33,547 nucleotides of DNA, taken from the NCBI GenBank assembly GCA_045613985.1, contig JAZLCA010000026.1, positions 1 to 33,547 of the forward strand, given 5' to 3'. Shown here one piece after another: positions 14,723 through 22,733 of the stretch. Both the position numbers and the translations under genes were made by a program. The notes beneath the pieces were generated by a model. That model worked only from the letters and a program-made list of their open reading frames with translations, made no database searches and was not told where the DNA came from. The stretch is from SIG644 sp045613985 (GTDB lineage Bacteria > Bacillota > Clostridia > Oscillospirales > CAG-272). Numbering within the stretch: the stretch's first letter is position 1; each line of letters starts with the position of its first letter.

Positions 14723-15733
14723 ATGCAAGAAATTATTTTGAAGGGCAAGAAGAAGGGAATGCTCGTGCTGATCATGACCGTCTTACTTCACATTGTTGCC
14801 TTGGTTGGCCTTATCGTGGCTCTCTCCCTCTCTGAAGGGGATATGGGCCCCATTCAGTTCGGTTGCCTTTTGTATCTCTGCCTCGGCTGGATCGTTTTTC
14901 CCGGTCTGAAGGTACTCAAGCCCCAGGAGGCGCTGGTGCTGACGCTGTTCGGTAAGTATATTGGAACGCTCAAGGGCGAGGGATTTTACTTTGTTAATCC
15001 CTTCTGCACTGCCGTCAATCCCGCCGCCAAAACGGTGCTGAATCAGTCGGGCGACGTCAAGACGGTAGCCACACCCGCTCAAACCTCGGCGTCGGCCTCC
15101 GTTTCGATGGAGTTGGCCTCCAAAAAGCTGTCCTTGAAGATCATGACGCTCAACAATAACCGCCAGAAGATCAATGACTGCCTTGGTAATCCGGTGGAAA
15201 TCGGGATTGCCGTTACCTGGCGCATCGTCGATACCGCCAAGGCGGTGTTTGAGGTTGACAACTACAAGGAATACCTCTCGTTGCAGTGCGATACCGCATT
15301 GCGCAACATCGTTCGCATCTATCCCTACGACGTCGCGCCCAACGTCGATACGACGGGCGACGGTCTGGCGGACGACGGCAGTCTGCGCGGCTCGAGCGAG
15401 ATCGTGGCGGCCCGTATCCGCGATGAGATTCAGGCGCGCGTTAATGCGGCAGGAATTGAGGTCATCGAGGCCCGCATTACCTACCTTGCCTATGCTACCG
15501 AGATTGCGGCCGTCATGCTGCAGCGTCAGCAGGCATCGGCCATCATTGACGCTCGCAAGATGATCGTTGACGGTGCGGTCGGTATGGTGGAGATGGCGCT
15601 GGACCGCCTGGAACAGAACGGCAAGGTGGACTTGGATAGCGAACGAAAGGCGGCTATGGTATCCAATCTGCTCGTCGTGCTTTGCGGCAACCGCGACGCT
15701 CAACCCATCGTCAACTCGGGAAGTCTGTATTGA
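14723..15733 (+). CDS. SPFH (band 7) domain membrane protein
   Basis: This 336-aa protein has two N-terminal membrane segments (about residues 13-36 and 44-62). A band 7/SPFH domain follows (about 68-260), with the stomatin-like entry LKPQEALVLTLFGKYIGTLK and the phrase GEGFYFVNPF. The helical tail contains RQQASAIIDARKMIVDGAVG, typical of the end of SPFH domains. Family members form oligomeric membrane scaffolds; the role of this one is not known. AAAGGAG precedes the ATG. One base separates its stop from the ribbon-helix-helix gene, so they form one operon. Confidence 0.88.
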   Translation: MQEIILKGKKKGMLVLIMTVLLHIVALVGLIVALSLSEGDMGPIQFGCLLYLCLGWIVFPGLKVLKPQEALVLTLFGKYIGTLKGEGFYFVNPFCTAVNPAAKTVLNQSGDVKTVATPAQTSASASVSMELASKKLSLKIMTLNNNRQKINDCLGNPVEIGIAVTWRIVDTAKAVFEVDNYKEYLSLQCDTALRNIVRIYPYDVAPNVDTTGDGLADDGSLRGSSEIVAARIRDEIQARVNAAGIEVIEARITYLAYATEIAAVMLQRQQASAIIDARKMIVDGAVGMVEMALDRLEQNGKVDLDSERKAAMVSNLLVVLCGNRDAQPIVNSGSLY

Positions 15734-15734
15734 T

Positions 15735-15950
15735 ATGGCAGAGAAAAAGCAAATTCCCCTGCGCCTGTCGGAAAAATTGTACAATGCCATCGCCGCATGG
15801 GCGGAGGACGATTTCCGATCGGTCAACGGGCAGATCGAGTATCTTTTGACCGAGTGCGTGCGCCAACGCAAGAAAAACGGAAAATACGTGTCGGATGAGA
15901 TCGACGCACCGCTGGATATAGAGCTGGGCGACACACGTTCAAACCAATAA
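15735..15950 (+). CDS. Arc/MetJ-type ribbon-helix-helix DNA-binding protein
   Basis: The 71-aa product begins MAEKKQIPLRLSEKLYNAIA, a short beta strand with alternating polar residues (QIPLRL, residues 6-11). Two helices follow, the second containing RSVNGQIEYLLTECVRQRKK (28-47). This is the ribbon-helix-helix fold of Arc-like repressors. In many databases similar proteins are labelled as antitoxins, but no toxin gene is adjacent; its partner is the SPFH gene just upstream. It probably binds the TGATATCA pair at the operon promoter (inference). Confidence 0.82.
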   Translation: MAEKKQIPLRLSEKLYNAIAAWAEDDFRSVNGQIEYLLTECVRQRKKNGKYVSDEIDAPLDIELGDTRSNQ

Positions 15951-15972
15951 CGGTTGAAAAAAATTCAAAAAA

Positions 15973-16007
15973 ACAGCGCACCCTATTGACAAGAAGGGGT
16001 GCGCTGT
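15973..16007 (+). terminator. Inverted repeat acting as possible terminator and promoter cover
   Basis: ACAGCGCACCC (15973-15983) pairs perfectly with GGGTGCGCTGT (15997-16007), an 11-bp stem with a 13-base loop. It follows the ribbon-helix-helix gene and could end that transcript, although only GTT follows on the + strand. On the minus strand an A/T-rich TTTTTTTGAATTT follows, so it would terminate well in the reverse direction. The loop contains the -35 box of the next promoter. Confidence 0.6.
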
Positions 16008-16015
16008 GTTATAAT
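15986..16015 (+). promoter_or_regulatory. Sigma-A promoter of the GntR/ABC operon
   Basis: TTGACA (15986-15991), an 18-base spacer and TATAAT (16010-16015) form a promoter with both hexamers at consensus. The -35 lies in the loop, and most of the spacer in the 3' arm, of the inverted repeat at 15973-16007. Confidence 0.85.
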
Positions 16016-16053
16016 CCAAGTGTACTACTTGGAATAATACACTTAATACACTT
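16015..16053 (+). promoter_or_regulatory. Nested operator-like repeats downstream of the GntR promoter
   Basis: Three overlapping symmetries start at the -10 box. TCCAAGT-GTACT-ACTTGGA is a palindrome (16015-16033). AAGTGTA (16018-16024) and TACACTT (16038-16044) form an inverted repeat. AATACACTT occurs twice in direct tandem (16036-16044 and 16045-16053). GTGTA...TACAC half-sites are typical of YtrA-type GntR regulators, so autoregulation by the downstream gene is likely. Confidence 0.7.
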
Positions 16054-16069
16054 GAAAGGGGTGAAGTGC

Positions 16070-16480
16070 ATGCTGATGATCGACAAATTTTCGGGTAAAC
16101 CGGTGTACGAGCAGCTCATCGAGGGCATCGAGCGTGATATTCTGACGGGGATATATGCCGAAGGCTCACAGCTTCCGTCGGTGCGGGAGTTATCGTCCAT
16201 ACTGTCGGTCAATCCCAATACCATACAGAAGAGCTATGCAGAGCTGATGCGGCGCGGCATCGTTCGATCCGCCCTTGGCAGCGGTTGTTACGTCACGCCC
16301 GATGCTAAGGCGATGATACGTCGGGAGGCTGCCAAACGCTTGGAGGAGCTTCGCGCACTGGTGCGGGAGCTGCGCTGTGCCGGAGTGGATGCTTTGGATA
16401 TTGTGACGGCCGCGACGGAAGCGGCAAACGAGAAGCAAGAAATTGAGCAAGGAGGAACACATCATGATCGTGGCCAATGA
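16070..16480 (+). CDS. GntR-family transcriptional regulator, YtrA type
   Basis: The 136-aa protein has an N-terminal GntR winged helix: PVYEQLIEGIERDILTGIYA (11-30), LPSVRELSSILSVNPNTIQK (35-54) and a wing ending GSGCYVTPD. A short helical tail follows, as in the YtrA subfamily, which usually represses ABC transporter operons. The ATG at 16070 fits AAAGGGGTG (16055-16063); the longer upstream frame runs through the promoter and is rejected. It overlaps the ABC ATPase gene by 17 bases. Confidence 0.92.
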   Translation: MLMIDKFSGKPVYEQLIEGIERDILTGIYAEGSQLPSVRELSSILSVNPNTIQKSYAELMRRGIVRSALGSGCYVTPDAKAMIRREAAKRLEELRALVRELRCAGVDALDIVTAATEAANEKQEIEQGGTHHDRGQ

Positions 16481-17378
16481 CATCACCATGAAATTTTACT
16501 CGCCGGGCAAAGCGCCGTTCGTTGCGCTGGATCGGATGAGCTGTCAGATTCCCCGCGGCTGTATCTACGGCATGATCGGGGCCAACGGCGCGGGAAAATC
16601 GACTTTTCTGCGTCTTCTTGCGGGGGTATACCGTCCTGCGAGCGGAAGTATTACCATTGACGATGCGCCCGTTTGGGAAAACCCTGCGGCCAAGTCCCGC
16701 ATCGTCTACATACCCGACGACCTGTATTTTCTGCCCCAGTCGTCTATGAACGCCATGGCGCGCATGTATCGCACCCTGTACTCCCGCTTTGACGAGCAAA
16801 GATACAAGTCTCTTACGGCCATGTTCGGCCTTGATCCGACCGCCAATATCAACACCTTTTCCAAGGGCATGAAGCGGCAAGCGGCGGCGATTTTGGGCCT
16901 TTCCTGTATGCCGGACTACCTCTTTTTCGACGAGACCTTTGACGGTCTGGACCCCGTGATGCGAGGACTGGTCAAGCAGGTCATATACCGCGACGTAGTC
17001 GAGAGAAATACGACCACCATCATTACCTCCCATGCGCTTCACGAGCTGGAGGATACCTGTGATCAGCTGGCTCTGCTTCATCGGGGCGGTATTCTGTTCC
17101 AATCGGACGTACAGGATCTCAAAACCTCACTGTTCAAGGTGCAGACGGCCTTTGCCGAGCCCTTCACCAGACAAAAATTCGAAGGCATTGACATTCTTTC
17201 CTACACCCAGATGGGAAGCGTTTGCACCTTCATCGTGCGGGGAGACCGCGCCCAGACCGAGGCACGCATCCGCGCCATGTCTCCGGTGCTTCTGGATATG
17301 CTGCCTTTGTCGCTGGAGGAGGTCTTCGTTCACGAGATGGAGGCACTGGGCTATTCCTTTAAGGATATTCTGATGTAA
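16464..17378 (+). CDS. ABC transporter ATP-binding protein
   Basis: The 304-aa ATPase shows Walker A GANGAGKST (residues 39-47), a divergent signature FSKGMKRQ (132-139), Walker B YLFFDE (152-157), D-loop GLDP and the switch histidine H190. The C-terminal 80 residues are the extension usual in this class (YtrB/YhcH-like). GGAGG at 16451-16455 precedes the ATG. With the overlapping GntR gene and the permease 10 bases downstream it forms a regulated exporter or peptide/antibiotic-sensing cassette. The substrate cannot be told. Confidence 0.93.
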   Translation: MIVANDITMKFYSPGKAPFVALDRMSCQIPRGCIYGMIGANGAGKSTFLRLLAGVYRPASGSITIDDAPVWENPAAKSRIVYIPDDLYFLPQSSMNAMARMYRTLYSRFDEQRYKSLTAMFGLDPTANINTFSKGMKRQAAAILGLSCMPDYLFFDETFDGLDPVMRGLVKQVIYRDVVERNTTTIITSHALHELEDTCDQLALLHRGGILFQSDVQDLKTSLFKVQTAFAEPFTRQKFEGIDILSYTQMGSVCTFIVRGDRAQTEARIRAMSPVLLDMLPLSLEEVFVHEMEALGYSFKDILM

Positions 17379-17388
17379 GGAGGTAAGG

Positions 17389-19530
17389 ATGATGAAAGGC
17401 AAAGTATTTGACGTCGGACTGTATTGGCAAGGCATCAAGCGTTTGCGGGTGATCGGTATGGCTCTGGCCATTTTGTGCATCAGTATATGCGTTTTAGTTC
17501 CCTCGACACGCTGGTCAAGCGGCCCGAGTTACGTGAGCGGCTATGCGGTGGACGTTTATCTGGACGGCGAGGAGGTCGTTCTTGAGGACCTGACGGACTG
17601 GGAACAGGAGAAATACTACCGTCAGAACGGCGTTGATCTGGAAAAGATCGATATGAAGATCGAGCGTGTCCGCGACGGCACGCTGATCGTTCCCGTGACG
17701 GTGCTGTCCTACTGCGCCCCCTTCTTGGTGCTGGCGATGTTCGACTTTTTGAACAAGCGCAAGGAGTCTGACTTTTATCACGCCATCCCCCTGCGCCGCA
17801 GCTGTGTATACACCAGCTTGATGGCGGCGCTTCTGACCTGGATCTTTGGTATTTTTATCGTCAGCGCGTTGTCGGCCGCGCTCGTATGGGCGCTTTGTCC
17901 CTTCGTTACCTTTTCGTTCGGCGGATTGCTCATGCAACTGCTGTACGCTTGTCTGAACGCGGCTCTGCTCGCTTCCTTTGCCTCCGTGGCCGTCTCTCTG
18001 ACGGGAACGAGTGCAACCTCGTGTGTGACTGCGCTGCTCGTTTGCGGCTCGTGGCGCTTCGTTCTGGGCGTTGCTTACGTTTGCCTGAACGATATGTTGG
18101 ATATCATGGATCCCGAAGCGTTTTTGGGCGGATATCTGCATCCGAACTGGCTGTTGTCCGTGGCGATGGTCGGCGGCGAGGTTCGGGCGGCAAAGGTGTG
18201 GTACGCTGTTATCGTTACGTTGTTGATGTTCGTGCTGGGCGGCGTGTTGTACGTCAAGCGCAGGAGTGAATTGGCCGAGCGATCGGTGCCGGGACGGCGG
18301 GTGCATATTCTGCTTCGCACCCTGATCACCCTGCCCTTAGCGCTGCTTTTGACGTACATGCTGTTGTGTGACGCGGAATTTTCCGTTTTCCTGATCCTGC
18401 TGGTCGGCACGCTGCTCGTCTTCTATCTGTACGAGCTGTTGACCACCAAGAGCGCCCGTCGGATGATCAAGGCAACCCCTTGGTTGGGCGCGGTGATCGG
18501 ACTTTGCCTGATTTTTGCCGGCGTGATGCACACCTGTGTCGCGATCGAGCGCAATGAGAACACGGACGAGGATCGCGTCGCGGCGGTGACAATGATCGAT
18601 GGCTTCTGGGGCTTGCAGGACAACGGCGGACTGACGGAATATCAGGTTCAGGTGCTCCGAAACGGCCTGAGTGACGATCCCCGGGCCATTGCTCTGGTAT
18701 GCGAGGCGTGGGAGCAGACGCAGGATAACGTATTTCCCGATGGAACCAGCTTCGGGAATTGGACCTCCCTTACGGCCCGCATACAGCTCAAGAACGGACG
18801 CATCATCGAGCGGCGATTGCAGATCGACTTCGAAAAGTGTGTGGAGCTTGTAAAGATATTGAAGCAAGATCTGAATCCCAATTATATGCCGAGCGAGGAT
18901 GAAATCGGCGGGCTGTACGTCCATCAAACCTTCAACGGTGACAACATCTCGCTCTTTGGCGAATGGCGCGCGCGCTTGGTCGAGGCCATGCGTCGCGACT
19001 ATGAGCGCAAAATGCTGCAGGGAGAACCGCTGGATTCCGGATTTTCGTCTGAATTGTGTATCCGCGTGCTGGAAAGCGAGGAGAAAGGGGAATACCTGGG
19101 CTTTACCGATGGCGGATACGGCTACTATCAGAGATACAATTACCAGTACGTATTGGGCGAGGGTATGCCCAAGACGGTGGGCGTTTTGTACGATCTGTTC
19201 AGCCTGCCCGCTTACGGACGCGCTCACTTTGCGCACGAGGCGTTGGATAACATCTTGAATGAAACCTACTTTGACGTCACTTTGTTTGATGAAAACGGAG
19301 AGGCAATGGTCTTCCAGCACACGACCAAGGAGAGCAACAGTATGTCGGAGGGTGTCAACCTTTTGCTCCAAGGCGTCGACCGTGCCAAGCGCGGCGAGGA
19401 TGAGGGCGCACGCATCCTGATGTACGCTGCGGTGGAAAATCCGCGTGGCGGACGCGCCAGTGTGTTCTGTCCCATACGGTTGACGGCGGAAGAATACGCG
19501 CAGCTTTTACAGATTTGGTCGTTTGAATAA
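17389..19530 (+). CDS. Large ABC-2-like permease with a C-terminal soluble domain
   Basis: The 713-aa protein has about nine hydrophobic segments (near 21-38, 100-120, 141-170, 176-203, 205-232, 269-289, 308-327, 330-350 and 363-383). A region of about 60 residues separates the first two. A hydrophilic C-terminal part of about 330 residues follows. The phrase KRKESDFYHAIPLRR fits ABC-2 permeases of YtrC/D-like operons, and the C-terminal region is like the DUF6449 type (from memory). AAGGAGGT precedes two ATG codons (17389 and 17392); either may be used. It is the membrane partner of the ATPase. Confidence 0.82.
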   Translation: MMKGKVFDVGLYWQGIKRLRVIGMALAILCISICVLVPSTRWSSGPSYVSGYAVDVYLDGEEVVLEDLTDWEQEKYYRQNGVDLEKIDMKIERVRDGTLIVPVTVLSYCAPFLVLAMFDFLNKRKESDFYHAIPLRRSCVYTSLMAALLTWIFGIFIVSALSAALVWALCPFVTFSFGGLLMQLLYACLNAALLASFASVAVSLTGTSATSCVTALLVCGSWRFVLGVAYVCLNDMLDIMDPEAFLGGYLHPNWLLSVAMVGGEVRAAKVWYAVIVTLLMFVLGGVLYVKRRSELAERSVPGRRVHILLRTLITLPLALLLTYMLLCDAEFSVFLILLVGTLLVFYLYELLTTKSARRMIKATPWLGAVIGLCLIFAGVMHTCVAIERNENTDEDRVAAVTMIDGFWGLQDNGGLTEYQVQVLRNGLSDDPRAIALVCEAWEQTQDNVFPDGTSFGNWTSLTARIQLKNGRIIERRLQIDFEKCVELVKILKQDLNPNYMPSEDEIGGLYVHQTFNGDNISLFGEWRARLVEAMRRDYERKMLQGEPLDSGFSSELCIRVLESEEKGEYLGFTDGGYGYYQRYNYQYVLGEGMPKTVGVLYDLFSLPAYGRAHFAHEALDNILNETYFDVTLFDENGEAMVFQHTTKESNSMSEGVNLLLQGVDRAKRGEDEGARILMYAAVENPRGGRASVFCPIRLTAEEYAQLLQIWSFE

Positions 19531-19537
19531 AACGTGG

Positions 19538-19567
19538 CAAAGCCGCCCCTCGGGGCGGCTTTGTTTG
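19538..19567 (+). terminator. Terminator after the permease gene
   Basis: CAAAGCCGCCCC (19538-19549) and GGGGCGGCTTTG (19552-19563) make a GC-rich perfect stem with a tight loop. It is followed by TTTG, a short T-run overlapping the stem end. Confidence 0.8.
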
Positions 19568-19579
19568 CGCATAAAATCA

Positions 19580-19608
19580 TTGACACGCTTGACGAATTGT
19601 GTTATACT
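19580..19608 (+). promoter_or_regulatory. Sigma-A promoter of the parvulin gene
   Basis: TTGACA (19580-19585), a 17-base spacer and TATACT (19603-19608) make a strong promoter about 45 bases before the start codon. Confidence 0.85.
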
Positions 19609-19651
19609 ATATAAGATAAATTACTCTTTTTGACGAAAGGACTATCACACA

Positions 19652-20395
19652 ATGGAAAATAACAACGTACTGGCCGTCGTTGGCGGCAAGCAGATCACAA
19701 ACGCAGACGTAGACGCGATGATCGCGTCGATGGGACAGAACGGACAGGCTTATATGAGCCCCCAGGGCAGAGCCATGATCCTGGAGGAGTTGATCGCACA
19801 AAAGCTGCTTCTTTTGGATGCAACCCGCAATTTGTACGAGCGCGAGGCCGCTTTCAAGGAACAGCTGGCTCGCGTTAAGGATGATCTTCTCATCAACTAC
19901 GCTGTCGGCAAGGTCGTTTCGGGCGTGCGCGTGACGGACGACGAGGCCAAGCAGTATTTCGAAGAGCATTCCGAGCAGTTTATGGGCGAGGAGCAGGTCA
20001 GCGCCAGCCATATTCTCGTAGACAGCGAGGACAAGGCAAACGAAATTCTTGCCAAGATTACCGCAGGCGAGATCTCCTTTGAGGATGCGGCACGTGAGCA
20101 CAGCTCTTGTCCTTCCTCCCGTCAGGGCGGTAGCCTTGGCGAGTTCGGCCGTGGCCAGATGGTGCCCGAATTTGACAGCGCTTGCTTCGAGATGGAAGTG
20201 GGCGAGGTCAGAGGCCCTGTACAGACGCAGTTCGGTTATCACCTGATCCGTCTGGACGGCAAGAAGGCTGCGGAGCCCATGCACTTCGGCGACGTGCGCG
20301 AGGCTTTGGTCCGTCAGCTGACGATGGAAAAGCAGCAGGCGGCTTATCGTTCCAAGATCAATCAGCTCAAGATTCTGTATCCTGTCGAGCGCTGA
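19652..20395 (+). CDS. Parvulin-type peptidylprolyl isomerase, cytosolic
   Basis: The 247-aa protein has a SurA/PrsA-like N-terminal helical part (1-110, with VLAVVGGKQITNADVDAMI) and a parvulin domain (about 114-203). Typical active-site positions are present: H120 (ASHILVD), C153, M170 (RGQMVPEF), F174 and H197 (GYHLI). PrsA proteins are lipoproteins, but this one begins MENNNVLAVVGG with no signal peptide or lipobox, so it should act inside the cell. A close match is the cytosolic PpiC-like foldase of clostridia. It has its own promoter; the ribosome binding site is GAAAGGA. Confidence 0.92.
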   Translation: MENNNVLAVVGGKQITNADVDAMIASMGQNGQAYMSPQGRAMILEELIAQKLLLLDATRNLYEREAAFKEQLARVKDDLLINYAVGKVVSGVRVTDDEAKQYFEEHSEQFMGEEQVSASHILVDSEDKANEILAKITAGEISFEDAAREHSSCPSSRQGGSLGEFGRGQMVPEFDSACFEMEVGEVRGPVQTQFGYHLIRLDGKKAAEPMHFGDVREALVRQLTMEKQQAAYRSKINQLKILYPVER

Positions 20396-20415
20396 TCCAA
20401 AAACAAACAAGTCAT

Positions 20416-20459
20416 ACACAAACGGGGGATAGATAGCGCGTCTTGCCCCCGTTTCGTGT
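20416..20459 (+). terminator. Hairpin between the parvulin and UDG genes
   Basis: AAACGGGGG (20420-20428) pairs with CCCCCGTTT (20446-20454), extended by ACAC/GTGT beyond a one-base bulge. No T-run follows, so termination may be partial and reading may continue into the UDG gene. Confidence 0.5.
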
Positions 20460-20478
20460 CTAAAAGGAGGTCACCCGT

Positions 20479-21084
20479 ATGCAAAACAATGATGAGGATC
20501 GCTGGCAGGAGCTGATGGCTCGCTGCCGTGATTGTCGCGCCTGTCCCCTGGGGGAAAGCCGCAAAAATAACGTGTTTGGCACGGGAGACCGCGAAGCCTC
20601 TTTGATGTTTGTGGGAGAAGCTCCTGGAGAGCAGGAGGACGAGAGCGGCATTCCCTTTGTCGGCGCGGCGGGCAAGCTGTTGGATCGCTATCTGTACGCG
20701 GTCGATCTGCCTCGTGACAAGGTGTATATTGCCAACATTCTCAAATGTCGTCCGCCTCGCAACCGCGATCCCGAAGAGGGGGAGCAGGATGCCTGCATTG
20801 GATATTTGCGCGAGCAATTTCGACTGATTCAGCCCAAAGTCTTGGTCTGTCTTGGCCGCATTGCCGCCATGAGATTGATCAAGCCGGACTTCCGCATCAC
20901 GCGGGAGCATGGCAAATGGTTTTACAAAAACGGGTTGTGGATGATGGCGGTCTACCATCCGTCGGCTCTGCTGCGCGACACCTCCAAACGAGAGGATATG
21001 TTGCGCGATATGTGGGCCATCCGACAGAAATTGGAGGAATTGGGTGCCTTGCCCGAGACAGAGGAGGAGACGACAGATGAATAA
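20479..21084 (+). CDS. Uracil-DNA glycosylase, family 4 (Fe-S type)
   Basis: This 201-aa enzyme removes uracil from DNA and belongs to the thermostable 4Fe-4S family. Cluster cysteines fit C19/C22 (CRACPLG) with C90 (ILKCRPP) and C106. The active-site motif GEAPGEQEDESG (47-58) and the HPS motif (160-162) are in place, and PFVGAAGKLLDR is typical. The family is often annotated as a phage SPO1 DNA polymerase-related protein. AAAGGAGGT precedes the ATG. It overlaps the dus gene by 8 bases, so the two are coupled. Confidence 0.95.
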   Translation: MQNNDEDRWQELMARCRDCRACPLGESRKNNVFGTGDREASLMFVGEAPGEQEDESGIPFVGAAGKLLDRYLYAVDLPRDKVYIANILKCRPPRNRDPEEGEQDACIGYLREQFRLIQPKVLVCLGRIAAMRLIKPDFRITREHGKWFYKNGLWMMAVYHPSALLRDTSKREDMLRDMWAIRQKLEELGALPETEEETTDE

Positions 21085-22111
21085 GATCAAAGCTCCTGCT
21101 TTGACGATTGGAGCAACGGAATTGCGCCATGGGTTGATGCTGGCTCCACTGGCCGGTGTGAGCGATCATCCCTTTCGCCGCATTTGTCGGGCGCAAGGGG
21201 CCGAATTTACCGTCAGCGAGATGGTATCCGCCAAATCGCTGTGTTATGAAAAAAAGAGCCGCCGCGCTTCGGTCGGAGAAAATTCCAAAAGCGCGCCCTT
21301 GGCCAAGGTTTGGGCGGATGACGTTCCCATGGCGGTTCAGCTCTTTGGCAGTGAGCCCGAGTTTATGGCCGAGGCGGCTGCCATGGTGGCCGAAGGCTCG
21401 TATGCGGGATGCGCAAGTGAGGCAAAGCCTGCCGCCATCGACATCAACATGGGCTGTCCCGTACATAAGATTGTCTCTAACGGAGAGGGAAGTGCGCTTC
21501 TTCGCGACATCCCTTTGGCGGGGCGCATCGTACGAGCGGTGTGCGCCGCGGTGGATCTGCCTGTAACGGTCAAGATCCGTATTGGCTTTGATGCCGAGCA
21601 TATCTGCGCGGTTGAAATGGCCAAGGAGCTGGAAGCGGCGGGAGCCGCCGCCATTTGCGTCCACGGGCGCACCAGAGAGCAAATGTACCGCCCCGGCGTA
21701 GATCTTTCGGCGATCGCGGCGGTTAAGGAGGCTGTGAAGATTCCCGTCATCGGAAATGGGGATATCATGAGTGCCGCCGATGCTTTAAACATGAAACGAA
21801 CGACGCGTTGCGACGGGCTGATGATCGCCCGAGGGGCCATGGGAAATCCGTGGCTGTTTGCTGAGATCGCGGCGGCCTTGGAAGAAAGAGAATTTGTGCC
21901 TCCGACGCTGGAGGAACGCATAGAAACGGCCATCGGGCAAATGAACCGTATGCTCCTTGAAAAGGGCGAGCGGGTAGGATTTGCCGAATCCAAAAAGCAG
22001 ATGGCGTGGTATATCCATGGAGTTGTGGGGGCCGCGGAGGCCAGAGGTCGGCTGATGACGGCCGACTCACCGCAACAGGTCGAGTGTATATTAAGAGGAT
22101 TGATCCACTGA
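21077..22111 (+). CDS. dus: tRNA-dihydrouridine synthase
   Basis: The 344-aa flavoenzyme reduces uridines in tRNA D-loops using FMN and NADPH. It shows the FMN-barrel start LMLAPLAGVSDHPFRRICRA, AVQLFGSEPEFMAEAA, the catalytic cysteine in DINMGCPVHKIVSNGEGSAL, CVHGRTREQMY, and the phosphate site IGNGDIMSAADA followed by IARGAMGNPW. It resembles DusB. The start ATG at 21077 follows GAGGAGG; an earlier in-frame ATG at 21044 lies deep in the UDG gene. A small insert (YAGCASEAKPA) precedes the catalytic loop. Confidence 0.95.
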   Translation: MNKIKAPALTIGATELRHGLMLAPLAGVSDHPFRRICRAQGAEFTVSEMVSAKSLCYEKKSRRASVGENSKSAPLAKVWADDVPMAVQLFGSEPEFMAEAAAMVAEGSYAGCASEAKPAAIDINMGCPVHKIVSNGEGSALLRDIPLAGRIVRAVCAAVDLPVTVKIRIGFDAEHICAVEMAKELEAAGAAAICVHGRTREQMYRPGVDLSAIAAVKEAVKIPVIGNGDIMSAADALNMKRTTRCDGLMIARGAMGNPWLFAEIAAALEEREFVPPTLEERIETAIGQMNRMLLEKGERVGFAESKKQMAWYIHGVVGAAEARGRLMTADSPQQVECILRGLIH

Positions 22112-22133
22112 AAAACGGAAAGGAGGGGTGAGA

Positions 22134-22733
22134 GTGCCGAAGAATCAAGACGAGATTGAATTGAGGCAGGAGATACAACGGGCGCAAACGGGTGACGAAA
22201 AAGCCTTCGAGCGCATAATGACGCGATATGAAACACAGGTGTATCGACTCGCTTTCTCCCTTTTGCGCCACAAAGAGGATGCCGAGGATGCCATGCAGGA
22301 GACGTTTATCAAGCTGTGGCGGGTGCTGCCTACCTATCGGTACGAATGCTCACTGTTGGTTTATTTGCTGAGAATCACCCGAACCGTTTCATTGGATATT
22401 GAACGGCGGCGCGGACGCAGGCGCGCCAACGAGACTTCGCTGACGGTCGAGGACGACACGGGCGAGCGAATAGAGCGTGATATTCCGGATGAGGACGTGG
22501 ACAGTCGCCCGGATCTGGAGGTCATAAGAGCCGAGCGCATTCGGATGGTGCGAGAGGCGATCGAGGAGCTGTCCGAGGAACATCGGCAGATTATCATATA
22601 TAAAGATATTCAAGGCTTGTCTTACGCCGAGATCGAGGCCATTCTCGCCATTGGAGCGGGAACGATTGCCAGCCGACTTGCGAGAGCTCGAGAAAATTTG
22701 AAAAAAATTTTAAAAGAATGGAAGATTTTCTGA
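22134..22733 (+). CDS. ECF-type RNA polymerase sigma factor (GTG start)
   Basis: The 199-aa protein has sigma region 2 (YETQVYRLAFSLLRHKEDAE, then DAMQETFIKLWRVLPTYR) and region 4 (IEELSEEHRQIIIYKDIQG, then LSYAEIEAILAIGAGTIASR), and no region 1.1 or 3, so it is an extracytoplasmic-function sigma factor. Of two in-frame GTG codons, the one at 22134 is 7 bases from AAGGAGG (22120-22126), while 22128 is too close. It follows dus by 22 bases, and the anti-sigma gene follows by about 60 bases. Confidence 0.94.
   Translation: MPKNQDEIELRQEIQRAQTGDEKAFERIMTRYETQVYRLAFSLLRHKEDAEDAMQETFIKLWRVLPTYRYECSLLVYLLRITRTVSLDIERRRGRRRANETSLTVEDDTGERIERDIPDEDVDSRPDLEVIRAERIRMVREAIEELSEEHRQIIIYKDIQGLSYAEIEAILAIGAGTIASRLARARENLKKILKEWKIF

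Noticed and set aside
15735..15950. Type II toxin-antitoxin system with the ribbon-helix-helix protein as antitoxin
   Set aside because: No small toxin gene is adjacent; the operon partner is an SPFH membrane protein.
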